Counted from the stretch's first letter, positions 52,572 through 62,956 are shown. The stretch is DNA of 64,000 nucleotides from Nevskia sp. (GCF_021732705.1 NZ_JAKFUM010000007.1:412032-476031), one strand, 5' to 3'. Made by a program: numbers and translations. The notes: generated by a model not told the origin, from the sequence alone.

Positions 52572-53720
52572 ATGGCCGACGATTTCCGCAGTTCCCCGGT
52601 GCTGGACCTGACGCGTGAGCTGATCGCGCGGCGTTCGCTGACGCCTGATGACGCCGGCTGCTGCCAATTGATGGCGGACCGCCTGGCCGCGCTCGGGTTC
52701 ACGATCGAGTGGCTGAATTCGGAAGGCATCACCAATCTGTGGGCGACGTTCGGCAGCGGCGCGCCGCTGTTCGTGTTGGCCGGACATACCGATGTCGTGC
52801 CGCCGGGGCCGATGGCGTCGTGGGCGAGCGATCCGTTCGTGCCGGAAATCCGCGATGGCGTGCTCTACGGGCGCGGGGCGGCCGACATGAAGAGCGGGCT
52901 GGCCGCGATGGTCTGCGCGGTGGAGCGGCTGCTGGCGAAGGGGCCGCTGACCGGCACCCTCGCCTTCCTGATCACGAGCGACGAGGAAGGTGTGGCGCAG
53001 CACGGCACCAAGTACGTGGTGGAGGTGCTGAAGGCGCGCGGCATCCAGCCGGATTACGCGATCGTCGGCGAAGCGACTGGCGACCGCGTGTTCGGGGATC
53101 GCATCACCATCGGTCGGCGCGGCTCACTCGGCTGCAACCTGCGCGTGCATGGCAAGCAGGGACATGTGGCCTACCCGCTGAAGGCGGACAACCCGATCCA
53201 CCGCTTGGCGCCGGCGCTGGCGGAACTGGTGGCGATCGAATGGGATCGCGGCAACGCGCATTTCCCGCCAACCTCGTTCCAGGTGTCGAACATCCACGCC
53301 GGCACCGGTGCCAACAACGTCATTCCGGGCGTGATCGATCTGGTCTTCAACTTCCGCTACTGCACCGAATCGACTGCGGACAGCCTGAAAGCGCGCGTGC
53401 ACGAGGTGCTGGATCGCCACGGGCTGCGCTATGACGCCGACTGGTGGCTCAGCGGCCTGCCGTTTTTGACTCGGCAAGGGGCGTTGATCGAAGCGGCGAA
53501 GGCGGCGATCCACGACGTGACCGGCCTCGTGCCGACCTTGTTCACCGGCGGCGGCACGTCCGATGCCCGCTTCATCGCGCCGATGGGCGCGGAAGTGGTC
53601 GAGATCGGCCCGGTCAACGATTCGATCCACAAGGTCGACGAGCATGTGCGCGTGGTCGATCTCGATGCGCTGAGCGCGGTCTACGAAGGCACGCTCGCCC
53701 GTCTGCTCGGCCGCGCATGA
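52572..53720 (+). CDS. dapE: Succinyl-diaminopimelate desuccinylase
   Basis: DapE hydrolyses N-succinyl-LL-diaminopimelate in lysine and cell-wall precursor synthesis, using two zinc ions. The 382-residue M20 protein shows His72 and Asp74 in LAGHTDVVPPG, Asp105 in YGRGAADMKSG and Glu138-Glu139 in SDEEG. TGGGTSDARFIAPMGAEVVE and GPVNDSIHKVDE lie near the end. I start at ATG 52572 (ADDFRSSPVLDLTRELI). Its stop overlaps the next gene by 4 nt. Confidence 0.96.
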   Translation: MADDFRSSPVLDLTRELIARRSLTPDDAGCCQLMADRLAALGFTIEWLNSEGITNLWATFGSGAPLFVLAGHTDVVPPGPMASWASDPFVPEIRDGVLYGRGAADMKSGLAAMVCAVERLLAKGPLTGTLAFLITSDEEGVAQHGTKYVVEVLKARGIQPDYAIVGEATGDRVFGDRITIGRRGSLGCNLRVHGKQGHVAYPLKADNPIHRLAPALAELVAIEWDRGNAHFPPTSFQVSNIHAGTGANNVIPGVIDLVFNFRYCTESTADSLKARVHEVLDRHGLRYDADWWLSGLPFLTRQGALIEAAKAAIHDVTGLVPTLFTGGGTSDARFIAPMGAEVVEIGPVNDSIHKVDEHVRVVDLDALSAVYEGTLARLLGRA

Positions 53721-54724
53721 ACACGCTGCCGCCCGGCGACAGCCCGCGTGCGTTCCGTCCGAACGCGCTGCTGGCGCCGCAATTGATCCAGACGGTGCTG
53801 GCGACGAAGCGGCCGGTGAAGCGCCGCTGGCAGAAGCTCGGCAGCGTCATGGAGGCCGTGGCTCGCCAGCATTTGCTGGATTGCGGCGACGGCGTTCGGC
53901 TCACCGGCATGCATTCGCGGCAGCCGGCCAGCCGCGAACCGCGCGGGCTGGTGGTGCTGATCCACGGCTGGGAAGGCAGCCACGATTCAACGTACCTGTA
54001 CTCGATGGCCTGCCAGGTGTTCGAGGACGGCTGGAACGTGTTCCGGCTGAACCTGCGCGATCACGCCGGCACCCATGGCCTGAACGAGAAGCTCTTCCAC
54101 TCCGCGCGAATCGCCGAAGTGCTGAACGCGATCAAGGCGGTACAGGCGCTGGATGGCAATGCCAGGCTTGCGGTGATCGGCTTTTCGCTCGGCGGCAATT
54201 TCGCGCTGCGCGTGGGCCTGCTCGGGCCCGCGGCGGGCGTGACACCGCTGCTGTCGATCGGCATTTCGCCATCGATCGATCCCGGTGCGACCTTGCGCGC
54301 GATCGACAACGGTCCGACCGTGTTCAAGCGCTACTTCCTCGACAAGTGGCGCAAGACGCTCGATGCCAAGGCCGAGGCCTGGCCGGGTCTGTACGATTTC
54401 CGCGACCTGCAGCGCTACACGAGCTTCGTCGAGATCACGCGGCGCTTCGTGCAGGATCACACCGAGTACGACACGCTCGAGGAATATCTGGCGACCTACA
54501 CGCTGACGCCCCCGATGCTGATGGGTTCGCCGTCGCCACTGGCGGTGCTGACGGCACAAGACGACACGGTGATCCCGATCGCCGATTTCGAAGGCCTGGG
54601 CGCGCGCGGCTCGGTCATTGCTTACGATGCCCCGAAACGTGGCGGTCATTGCGGCTTCATCGAGAATTTCGCGCTGGAAAGCTGGGCCGAGAAGCGCGTC
54701 ACCGAACTGCTGGCGCGGCTCTGA
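53717..54724 (+). CDS. Alpha/beta hydrolase, YheT/ABHD-like
   Basis: This 335-residue hydrolase resembles the YheT (COG0429) group of predicted esterases. It has the oxyanion-hole start VVLIHGWEGS, the nucleophile elbow VIGFSLGGNFALRV, a probable acid in LTAQDDTVIP and the histidine in RGGHCGFIEN. LNLRDHAGTHGLN is also characteristic. There is no signal peptide, so it is cytoplasmic. The start ATG overlaps the dapE stop (ATGA), but a functional link with lysine synthesis is not evident. The substrate is unknown. Confidence 0.85.
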   Translation: MNTLPPGDSPRAFRPNALLAPQLIQTVLATKRPVKRRWQKLGSVMEAVARQHLLDCGDGVRLTGMHSRQPASREPRGLVVLIHGWEGSHDSTYLYSMACQVFEDGWNVFRLNLRDHAGTHGLNEKLFHSARIAEVLNAIKAVQALDGNARLAVIGFSLGGNFALRVGLLGPAAGVTPLLSIGISPSIDPGATLRAIDNGPTVFKRYFLDKWRKTLDAKAEAWPGLYDFRDLQRYTSFVEITRRFVQDHTEYDTLEEYLATYTLTPPMLMGSPSPLAVLTAQDDTVIPIADFEGLGARGSVIAYDAPKRGGHCGFIENFALESWAEKRVTELLARL

Positions 54725-54788
54725 GCCCGAGCCGCATCCCTACTGCCCGCGTCGCCGGCCTGATCGCCCGACGCCACTGGAGTCACCC

Positions 54789-55004
54789 GTGGAATTGAGC
54801 ATCAACCTGAAGACCGTGTCCGATCAGATCTCGAACGACGGCACCGTCGTGCGGCTGAATTTCGTCGGCGACAACGACGACATCGCCCAGGTCGACCTGA
54901 CGGTGGCGAACCTGCGGCCGCTGGCGAAATTCCTCGAAGGCCTCGCCACGAAGTACGAGGTCAACACCAACCTGCTGTTCAACGACCCGCAGCCCCCGGC
55001 CTGA
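54789..55004 (+). CDS. Small conserved-looking protein of 71 residues, function unknown
   Basis: A short acidic protein starts at GTG 54789 with GGAG at 7 nt spacing (ELSINLKTVSDQISNDGTV) and ends FNDPQPPA. It has mixed strands and helices and no membrane segment or cysteine. It follows the YheT-like gene after 64 nt and is convergent with the SDR gene. I do not recognise a family. Confidence 0.6.
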   Translation: MELSINLKTVSDQISNDGTVVRLNFVGDNDDIAQVDLTVANLRPLAKFLEGLATKYEVNTNLLFNDPQPPA

Positions 55005-55039
55005 ACCGGCTGCCTGAACCGTCGGCGACGCGCCGGCGC

Positions 55040-55834
<795 letters not shown>

Positions 55835-55851
55835 GGCGGGGTTCAGGATGG

Positions 55852-56955
55852 TCAGGAAGGAGTTCGGGCGCTTGATTCGGGGCTGGCACGGCGATCGAGC
55901 CAGTCATGCAGCGCATCGAGCAGGCCTTGCCCGAGACTGCCCTTGATGTACGGATATTCGGTGACAGCGCCGGAGTGCGTCATCAGGAACAGGTGATTCA
56001 AATCGGGCAGCACGCGCACGGTGGCTGCTGGATTGCCGGCCAGCGCGGCACGCGCCGGGCCCTCGTTCAGCGACGGCGGCACCTGATGATCGCGCTCGGC
56101 GAACAGCACCAGCGCCGGCTGCTTCACCGCCTGCAGCGCCGGCACCGGATCATAGGTCAGGATGTGGCGAAACCAACTCGACATCAGCGTGTTGCGCTGT
56201 CCTTCGACGAACGCTTCCGGCAGATTCCGCGCCTCGCGTACCTGCCGAAGCGCGGCCAGCAGGCGGGCATCGCGCTCGGTCTCCGGCAGGTCGCTGGTCA
56301 CGATGTCGAACAAGGCGCGGGCCGAATCGGCCGCTTCCAGCGCCGCCTTCTCGGTGGCACCGCGATCCAGCGCGCCCTGCGCGTTCTGGTACTGCACGAT
56401 CTCGCGGCCGTTGACCGTCGGCGGCGCGAGCAGGATCAGCCAGGCGACATCGGCACGGCGGGAGGCGATCAGCGGCGCGATCATGCCGCCCTCGCTGTGA
56501 CCGAGCAGGCCGATGCGCGCGCCGTCGATGTCCGGTCGGGATTTCAGGTAATCGAACGCGGCTTCGGCGTCGGCGGCGTAGTCGATCAAGGTCGCGCCCT
56601 TCGGCGTGCCGTTCGAAGCGCCGACGCCGCGCTTGTCGTAGCGCAGCACGGCGTAGCCGGATGCCGTGAACGCCTCGGCCAAGGTCAGGAACGGCTTGTG
56701 GCCGTACAGCGTTTCGTCGCGATCGTTCGGGCCACTGCCGTGGATCAGCACCACGGCCGGCAGACGTTGCGCTTTCGGCACATTGCCCGGCCGGGTCAGC
56801 GTGCCGGCCAGCCGGATCACGTCAGTGGCACCGGCGAAGCTGACTTCCTCGGCCTTCAGCGGCACGCCGCGCGCCGCATGGTTGGCGCGGGCCGCGAACG
56901 ACACGGCCAGCAGCGCCAGCGCCATCAGCCGCAATGTCCTGCCTGCCGTGCTCAT
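55852..56955 (-). CDS. Secreted alpha/beta hydrolase
   Basis: This 367-residue hydrolase has a Sec signal peptide (about 1-24, ending AARA), so it acts in the periplasm or outside. The fold markers are VVLIHGSGPNDRDE, RYDKRGVGASNG, nucleophile Ser154 in GLLGHSEGGMIAP, the acid in LFAERDHQVP and the histidine in LPDLNHLF. It resembles secreted dienelactone-hydrolase-like or peptidase-like esterases. I start at ATG 56955, where AGGC is suitably placed; 12 codons upstream are open but lie before the signal peptide. The substrate is unknown. Confidence 0.88.
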   Translation of the reverse strand: MSTAGRTLRLMALALLAVSFAARANHAARGVPLKAEEVSFAGATDVIRLAGTLTRPGNVPKAQRLPAVVLIHGSGPNDRDETLYGHKPFLTLAEAFTASGYAVLRYDKRGVGASNGTPKGATLIDYAADAEAAFDYLKSRPDIDGARIGLLGHSEGGMIAPLIASRRADVAWLILLAPPTVNGREIVQYQNAQGALDRGATEKAALEAADSARALFDIVTSDLPETERDARLLAALRQVREARNLPEAFVEGQRNTLMSSWFRHILTYDPVPALQAVKQPALVLFAERDHQVPPSLNEGPARAALAGNPAATVRVLPDLNHLFLMTHSGAVTEYPYIKGSLGQGLLDALHDWLDRRASPESSARTPS

Positions 56956-57067
56956 CGTTGCCTGCCTGTGCGGGTGCCGGATCGACTTCATGGTCGCGCG
57001 TTCGATGGACCGCGAATATCGGCCAATGATTCCGATGCGGCAAGCGCGACGGCGCCGACCTTGGCCG

Positions 57068-60000
57068 TTACCAGCTCGACGGCCGCCGGATGCGGAACCA
57101 CGCCGCGTACAGCGCCGGCAGGAAGGTCATCGTCAGCACGGTGGCGACGATCAGGCCGCCCATCAGCGCCGCGGCCATCGGCCCGAAGAAGGCACTGCGC
57201 ACCAGCGGAATCAGCGCCAGCACCGCAGCGGCCGCGGTCAGGACGATCGGCCGGAAGCGGCGCACGGCCGATTCGACGATGGCCGTCCACGGATCGTGGC
57301 CGCCCTTGATGTCCTGATCGATCTGATCGACCAGGATCACCGAGTTGCGCATGATGATGCCGGCCAGCGCGATCACACCGAGCAGGGCGACGAAGCCGAA
57401 CGGCAGTTGCGTGATCAGCAGCGCAGCCGCCGCGCCGATGATGCCGAGCGGCGCCGTCAGCAGCACCATCAGCGTGCGTCCGAAATGCTGAAGCTGGATC
57501 ATCAGCAGCATCAGGATCGCGATCACCATCAGCGGCATCTGGGCGTTGATCGAATCATTGGCGAGCTTGGACTGCTCCAGCGCGCCGGCAATGCGGATGT
57601 CGTAGCCGACCGGCAGGCTCGCCCGCAGCGCGTCGAGCTGCGGATCGATCGCATTGGTCACGTCCGGCGCCTGCTGGCCCGGAACGGTCTCGGCCTGGAT
57701 CGTGATGGCCGGCAGGCGCGAGCGCCGCCACAGCACGCCCGGCTCGAACGCGGGCTGCGCGACGCCGAACTGCGAGAACGGCACCGACTTGCCGCTCGCC
57801 GTCGGCATGTAGGCATCGGCCAGATCGGCAATGTTCGAGCGCTCATCGAGCGGCTGCCGGGCGATGATCTCGACATTGCGGTTGGCTTCGCGATAGGTGC
57901 CGATCACCGAGCCGCTGAGGATGGTCTGGCCGGCGCCACGGACCTGCTCGCTGGTGATGCCGAGCACGCGCAGCTTGTCCTGATCGAGCTGGTCGTTGAT
58001 CACCAGAATCGGCTCATGCCAGTTGTCGTGCACGTTCCGGGTCAGCGGACTGGCCTTGACAATGGCCTTGACCTGATCGGCCAGCGCGCGCACCACGACC
58101 GGATCCGGGCCCTGCACGCGGAACTGCACCGGCCAGCCCACTGGCGGGCCGTTCGGCAGCGGATCAACCCTGCCGCGCACTTCCGGAAACTCGTCGGCCA
58201 TCCATTGACGCATCGTCGCCATCAGATGGTCGCGGCTGTCGAAATCGCGCGCGACGACCATGAACTGCGTGAAGTTGGTATGCGTCAGCTGCTGGTCCAG
58301 CGCCAGATAGAAGCGCGGCGCGCCGGTGCCGACATAGGCCACGTAGTCGATCACTTCGCTGTCGGCGGCCAGCTTCGCCTCGAAGCGGCGCGCCACGGCT
58401 TCAGTGGCGGCATAGCTCGAGCCTTCGGGCAGCCACAGGTCGACCATCAGCTCGGTGCGGGTGGAGGCCGGAAAGAACTGCTTCGGGATGTAGCGGAAGC
58501 TCGCCACGCCCAGCACGAATGCCAGGCCGGTGACGGCGATCACGATCACGCGGTGCTCGACGCACCAGTCGATGACGCCGCGCAGGCGCCGGTAGAAGCG
58601 CGTGTCGTACAGCTCGTGATGCTCGCCGGCGGGGCGCTCCTTCAGCAGCCACATGCCGAGGTACGGCGTGACGTAGACCGACGCGATCCACGAGATCAGC
58701 AGCGACATCCCGACCACCGCAAAGATCGAGAACGTGTATTCGCCCGCCGCCGACTTGGCGAAGCCGACCGGCAGGAAGCCGGCCGCGGTGATCAGCGTGC
58801 CGGTGAGCATCGGGAACGCGGTCGAGGTGTACGCGAACGACGCCGCTTTGAGCTTGTCGTAGCCCTCTTCGAGCTTGCGCGCCATCATCTCGACCGCGAT
58901 CATCGCGTCGTCGACCAGCAGGCCGAGCGCCAGCACCAGCGCGCCGAGCGAAATCTTCTGCAGCTGGATGCCGGCCCAGTCCATCGCGAGGAACGTCACC
59001 CCGAGCACGAACGGAATGGTCAGCGCCACGACCATGCCGGTGCGCAGTCCGAGGCTGAAGAAGCTGACCAGCAGCACGATGACCACGGCCTCCGCCAGCG
59101 ACTGCACGAACTCGCCGACGGCATGCGCCACCACCTTCGGCTGATCGGTGATCTGGGCGACCTCGATGCCGATCGGATGGGTCTCGCGCAGGCGGGCCAG
59201 CGAGGTGCGCAGGGCCTCGCCGACTTTCAGCACGTCGCCGTTGTTCTCCATCACCACGCCGAGCGCGATCGCCTCGTGTCCACGGTGCCGGATCTTGGTT
59301 CGCGGCGGGTCCTCGTAACCCTTGTAGACCGTCGCGAAATCGCCGAGCCGGAACGTCGACTGACCGATCCGGAAGCGCGTGTCCTCGATCGCCTTGATCG
59401 AGTCGTACTGGCCGCCGACACGAACATAGATCGCGCGGTCGTCGGTATTGAGCTGCCCGGACGGCACCACGATGTTCTGGCCGCGCAGCGCTTCGCCGAT
59501 CTGCTGGAAGGTCAGACCCAGCTCGGCGAACTTGCGGTACGAGAACTCGACGAAGATCTTCGGCACCTGATCGCCGAGCAGATCGACCTTCTCGACGCCC
59601 GGCACCGCGCCGAACACCTTGCGCGCCTCGTCGACATAATCCTTCAGCTCGGTGTAGGTGAAGCCTTCGGCGCGGAAGGCGTACATGGCGATGTAGGTGT
59701 CGCCGAATTCGTCGTTGTAGAACGGCCCCTGCACGCCCTGCGGAAGGCTGCCCTCGATGTCGCCGACCTTCTTGCGTACCTGGTACCAGACGTTCTTCAC
59801 GTCCTTCGGCGGCGTGTCCTCGCGCACGAACACGAATACCTGCGACTCGCCCGGCTTGGAGTAGCTCTGGGTGCGGTCGAGGAAGGGGGTCTCCTCGAGC
59901 TTTTCCTCGATCTTGTCGGTAACCTGCTGCTCCATCTGCAGCGCCGTGGCACCGGGCCAGTAGGTACGGATCACCATGATCCGGAAGGTGAAATCCGGAT

Positions 60001-60136
60001 CTTCGCGCTGACCCAGGTTCAGGTAGGCAAAGACGCCGCTGACCATCAGCAGCACGATCATGAAACGGGTGAACGAGACGTGCTCGATCGCCCAGCGCGA
60101 CAGATTGAAGCCGCCCTTCGCCGGTTCCTGCGTCAT
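57068..60136 (-). CDS. RND-family efflux pump, inner-membrane permease
   Basis: This 1022-residue protein is a proton-driven RND (AcrB-like) transporter. It has the N-terminal helix after a short cytoplasmic segment, a large periplasmic loop (GQREDPDFTF, YWPGATALQMEQQVTDKIEE), a block of helices with the proton-relay acidic pair in LVLALGLLVDDAMIAVEMMA, a second periplasmic loop and a final helix block (LLGVIALAGIIMRNSVILVD). It is the HAE1-like group found with a lipoprotein-type fusion protein. It follows the MFP gene by 10 nt and the tetR gene upstream, so it is probably inducible. No outer-membrane TolC-like gene is present in the window. Confidence 0.95.
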   Translation of the reverse strand: MTQEPAKGGFNLSRWAIEHVSFTRFMIVLLMVSGVFAYLNLGQREDPDFTFRIMVIRTYWPGATALQMEQQVTDKIEEKLEETPFLDRTQSYSKPGESQVFVFVREDTPPKDVKNVWYQVRKKVGDIEGSLPQGVQGPFYNDEFGDTYIAMYAFRAEGFTYTELKDYVDEARKVFGAVPGVEKVDLLGDQVPKIFVEFSYRKFAELGLTFQQIGEALRGQNIVVPSGQLNTDDRAIYVRVGGQYDSIKAIEDTRFRIGQSTFRLGDFATVYKGYEDPPRTKIRHRGHEAIALGVVMENNGDVLKVGEALRTSLARLRETHPIGIEVAQITDQPKVVAHAVGEFVQSLAEAVVIVLLVSFFSLGLRTGMVVALTIPFVLGVTFLAMDWAGIQLQKISLGALVLALGLLVDDAMIAVEMMARKLEEGYDKLKAASFAYTSTAFPMLTGTLITAAGFLPVGFAKSAAGEYTFSIFAVVGMSLLISWIASVYVTPYLGMWLLKERPAGEHHELYDTRFYRRLRGVIDWCVEHRVIVIAVTGLAFVLGVASFRYIPKQFFPASTRTELMVDLWLPEGSSYAATEAVARRFEAKLAADSEVIDYVAYVGTGAPRFYLALDQQLTHTNFTQFMVVARDFDSRDHLMATMRQWMADEFPEVRGRVDPLPNGPPVGWPVQFRVQGPDPVVVRALADQVKAIVKASPLTRNVHDNWHEPILVINDQLDQDKLRVLGITSEQVRGAGQTILSGSVIGTYREANRNVEIIARQPLDERSNIADLADAYMPTASGKSVPFSQFGVAQPAFEPGVLWRRSRLPAITIQAETVPGQQAPDVTNAIDPQLDALRASLPVGYDIRIAGALEQSKLANDSINAQMPLMVIAILMLLMIQLQHFGRTLMVLLTAPLGIIGAAAALLITQLPFGFVALLGVIALAGIIMRNSVILVDQIDQDIKGGHDPWTAIVESAVRRFRPIVLTAAAAVLALIPLVRSAFFGPMAAALMGGLIVATVLTMTFLPALYAAWFRIRRPSSW

Positions 60137-60146
60137 GACCGGGCGC

Positions 60147-61241
60147 TCAACGGGACGAAGCCGGCGCGTCGGTCGCGAGCTTCACCTTCTGGCCCGCGCT
60201 CAGCAGCGGCGCGCCGGCCGTCACCACCCGTTCGCCAACCTTCACGCCATCGCCGATCAGCACCTCATTGCCGTCGAAGCCGATCAGCTTCACCGGCCGG
60301 AAGTCGACCGCGCTGGCTGCAGGATCGAACACCCAGACGCCGTGCACGCCGTTCTGCTGGACGTAGGCCGCGAGCGGCAGGTGGATCTGCGCCGGGGCCG
60401 ATGCATTCGGAATGCGCATGCTGGCGGTCATGCCGAGGCGCATGCCTGGCGGCGGCGCATCGATCGTGGCTCGCAGGCTGTAGGTGCGCGTGGCCGGATC
60501 GGCCGACGCCGCCAGTTCCCGGATGCGCCCCGGCAGCGGCTCGGCACTCAGGCTCGAAATCAGGATCTGCACTGGCTGGCCGGTCTTGAGATCCTTGATC
60601 AGCTGCTCCGGCACATCGGCCGCCACTTCCATGGCACCGGCGTGCGCAAGCCGGATCACGGTCTGACCGGCCGCCACCACCTGGCCGACTTCCGCCTCGA
60701 TCGCGGAAATGGTGCCGTCGGCATCTGCGGCGAGCTGGGCATAGCCGGTCTGGTTGCCGCTGACCCGCGCCTGCGCGCGGACCGACTCCAGCTGCGCTTG
60801 TGCGGCGGCGAAGCGGGTCTTCTGGCGATCGAACTCGGCGGCGCTGATGAAGCCGGTCTCGACCAGCTTGGCGTAGCGATCGAAATCGGCCTTCTCGACC
60901 GCGAACTGCGCTTCCTGCGCGGTCACCGTCGCGCGGCTGGACGCTTCGGTCAGGGCCAGATCGCGGGCGTCGAGCTTCAGAAGCAGATCGCCCTTGGCGA
61001 CCCGATCACCGACATTCACCTTGCGTTGCTCGATCTTGCCGGCGACGCGGAAGCCCAGGTTCGATTCGAAACGCGGCCGGATCTCGCCGGCGTAGGTGTT
61101 CCGCCCCGACACCGGCGAGGCTTCGACGACGACGGTGCGCACCGCACGAATTTCCTCAGGGGGCGCCGGCGGCTTGCCGCAGCCGGCCAGCACCAGCGCG
61201 GCGGACAGCCCGGTCGACATCAACACGCGGTCGATCTTCAC
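60147..61241 (-). CDS. RND efflux periplasmic adaptor (membrane fusion) lipoprotein
   Basis: This 364-residue adaptor links the RND permease to an outer-membrane channel. It has a lipobox (LVLAGC, Cys21), a first beta-barrel/lipoyl half (GEIRPRFESNLGFRVAGKIE, VNVGDRVAKGDLLLKLD) and an alpha-hairpin coiled coil (about 95-165). The lipoyl return (ADADGTISAIEAEVGQVVAAG) and C-terminal barrel domains (GMRLGMTASMRIP, VKVGERVVTAGAPLLSAGQK) follow. It lies between tetR (108-nt gap with a palindrome) and the permease gene. Confidence 0.95.
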   Translation of the reverse strand: MKIDRVLMSTGLSAALVLAGCGKPPAPPEEIRAVRTVVVEASPVSGRNTYAGEIRPRFESNLGFRVAGKIEQRKVNVGDRVAKGDLLLKLDARDLALTEASSRATVTAQEAQFAVEKADFDRYAKLVETGFISAAEFDRQKTRFAAAQAQLESVRAQARVSGNQTGYAQLAADADGTISAIEAEVGQVVAAGQTVIRLAHAGAMEVAADVPEQLIKDLKTGQPVQILISSLSAEPLPGRIRELAASADPATRTYSLRATIDAPPPGMRLGMTASMRIPNASAPAQIHLPLAAYVQQNGVHGVWVFDPAASAVDFRPVKLIGFDGNEVLIGDGVKVGERVVTAGAPLLSAGQKVKLATDAPASSR

Positions 61242-61275
61242 ACTTGCTCCTGCACGCTGCTTGGCATCCGGCTCG

Positions 61276-61295
61276 TCGTCATTCCGACATGACGA
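61276..61295. promoter_or_regulatory. Candidate TetR operator upstream of the efflux genes
   Basis: A 20-bp palindrome with 7-bp arms (TCGTCAT, 6 nt, ATGACGA) lies 35 nt ahead of the MFP start, in the gap after tetR. Further TGACG words follow at its right. Its position and symmetry fit a binding site for the adjacent TetR-family repressor. Confidence 0.55.
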
Positions 61296-61349
61296 ACTGG
61301 CGTTTTTTGTTAGTGACGGTCTGACGACATCGCGCTCCCGCGCGGTCGC

Positions 61350-61952
61350 TCAGTCCGGCCTGGCCGACAGGGCCTTGACCAGAAAGGCCGCCATCAGGGC
61401 CGCCTGGCGGCCACGATCCTGCGAGAACTTCTCCGCCACCAGCTGCGGATGACAGAACGGCATGACCGCATTGAATACGCACTGGCAGCTGACCTCGAGG
61501 TCGTCGGCATGGAATTCGCCGTTGCGCAGTCCATCTTCGATCACCATCCGGTAACAGCCTCGAATCCGCTCGATGTGGGCATCGATCACGCCCCACTGCT
61601 CGTCCATGGCCTTCGCGACGATCTCGTGAACACGGGATTCGTTGAGATACTGCTCGCAGGTGAAGCGATGGCTTTCCATGATCAGGCGCATCAGGCGCTC
61701 CGCGGCAGGGCGTGATTCCCGGACGATGCCGAGCGCCATCGTTTCCATCCGGTTGAGCACCACTTCGGTGATCGCCTCGTTGATCGCCGCCTTGCTTTCG
61801 AAGAAGCGGTAGACGTTCGCCGGCGACATTTCGCAGGCTTCGGCGACATCGGCCACCGTGGTCTTGGAGTAGCCGAGCGACCGGAACAGGCGCTCCGCCT
61901 CGGTCAGGATGCGGTCACGGATGTCGGGCTGGGTGATGGCGGCGCTGCGCAT
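61350..61952 (-). CDS. TetR-family transcriptional regulator
   Basis: This 200-residue protein has the TetR N-terminal helix-turn-helix (about 10-56): ILTEAERLFRSLGYSKTTVA, DVAEACEMSPANVYRFFESK. A helical ligand-binding domain follows. It lies directly upstream of the MFP-RND genes on the same strand and most likely represses them until an effector binds. The related C-terminal region (FNAVMPFCHPQLVAEKF) is seen in regulators of similar RND loci. The ATG at 61952 abuts a candidate operator. Confidence 0.93.
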   Translation of the reverse strand: MRSAAITQPDIRDRILTEAERLFRSLGYSKTTVADVAEACEMSPANVYRFFESKAAINEAITEVVLNRMETMALGIVRESRPAAERLMRLIMESHRFTCEQYLNESRVHEIVAKAMDEQWGVIDAHIERIRGCYRMVIEDGLRNGEFHADDLEVSCQCVFNAVMPFCHPQLVAEKFSQDRGRQAALMAAFLVKALSARPD

Positions 61953-61953
61953 G

Positions 61954-61975
61954 TGACGATTGTCAGTATTCGTCA
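61954..61975. promoter_or_regulatory. Candidate second TetR operator upstream of tetR
   Basis: TGACGA, 10 nt, TCGTCA lies immediately before the tetR start. It uses the same TGACGA/TCGTCA words as the palindrome ahead of the MFP gene, though the half-sites face the other way. This suggests autoregulation. Confidence 0.45.
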
Positions 61976-62237
61976 GTCATGCGTCAACCTGCAGCCCTGC
62001 AGACGCCCGTTGCTCGCCCGCCGGGCCCGAAGCTGTCCAGAGGCATCAACCGGAACGGCACGCTCGACGGCGGCGCCGCCGCGCGCCGGATGCCGCGCCG
62101 GAACGGCAGGCATCGGCTGTATCCGCGGCCGACACTGCGGCTATGCTCGTCGCCTCGTCTCAACCATCGTTCACCGCCGAATCCACCGCCGGATCGCTGG
62201 AGAGCGCCGGACACAACCCGCTACACGGAGCCTGCTC

Positions 62238-62861
62238 ATGATGAATATTCAGATTGCCCGTACCGTTCGATCTCTGGCGGCAGCAGCCGCCCTTGCCTGC
62301 GCCGCCGGCAGCGCGCACGCGGCGGTCGACACCTACACGATCGACTCCAGCCACACGTATCCGAGCTTCACCGCCGCGCACATCGGCGGCATCTCGTTCT
62401 GGCGCGGCAAGATCGACAAGTCGAGCGGCACTTTCACGCTGGACCGCGCCGCCAAGACCGGCAGCGTCGAGATTCTGATGGACATGAGCTCGATCAACTT
62501 CGGGCATGACAAGATGAATGAGCACGCCCGCGGCTCCGATATCTTCGACGTGCCGAAATTTCCGACCGCGACCTACAAGTCAACCAAACTCGTGTTCGTC
62601 GGCGACGAACTGAAGGCCGTCGAAGGCGACCTGACCCTGCATGGCGTGACCAAACCGGTGCGCCTGACCGTCAACCAGTTCAAGTGCATCCCGCACCCGT
62701 TCTACAAGCGCGAAGTCTGCGGTGCCGACGCCAGCGCCGAACTCGACCGCACCGATTTCGGCGTCAGCTACGGCGTCGGCAAGGCCATCCCCGACGGCAA
62801 GGTGACCTTGCAGATCCAGGTCGAAGCCCTGAAGGACGAGAAGGCCGGGCCGGCGGGCTGA
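62238..62861 (+). CDS. Periplasmic YceI-family lipid-binding protein
   Basis: YceI proteins are lipocalin-like beta-barrels that bind long isoprenoid or fatty chains in the periplasm. The 207-residue precursor has a signal peptide (cleavage after about Ala28, GSAHA). The domain begins DTYTIDSSHTYPSFTAAHIG, then SGTFTLDRAAKTGSVEILMD, FPTATYKSTKLVF, GDLTLHGVTKPVRLTV and ADASAELDRTDFGVSYG. Two cysteines (FKCIPHPFYKREVCGAD) may form a disulfide. Two ATG codons are adjacent; GGAG favours the first. It is divergent from tetR, with a 285-nt gap, and followed by a terminator. Confidence 0.95.
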   Translation: MMNIQIARTVRSLAAAAALACAAGSAHAAVDTYTIDSSHTYPSFTAAHIGGISFWRGKIDKSSGTFTLDRAAKTGSVEILMDMSSINFGHDKMNEHARGSDIFDVPKFPTATYKSTKLVFVGDELKAVEGDLTLHGVTKPVRLTVNQFKCIPHPFYKREVCGADASAELDRTDFGVSYGVGKAIPDGKVTLQIQVEALKDEKAGPAG

Positions 62862-62892
62862 AGCTGCAGTCCACGCTGGAAGGCGCCGTCAC

Positions 62893-62921
62893 GGAAAAGC
62901 CGCTTTTCGAGCGGCTTTTCC
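62893..62921 (+). terminator. Rho-independent terminator after the YceI gene
   Basis: GGAAAAGCCGCT pairs with AGCGGCTTTTCC around a TTTCG loop about 30 nt past the stop codon. The T-run is built into the right arm. Confidence 0.75.
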
Positions 62922-62956
62922 ATTGGCGGGGGCGGAATCGGGTTCTGGACCTTGCC

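Noticed and set aside
56666..60589. A 1307-residue plus-strand open frame opposite the RND permease
   Set aside because: It is a shadow of the highly GC-biased RND gene; the composition is implausible (His/Arg/Asp-rich) with no domain.
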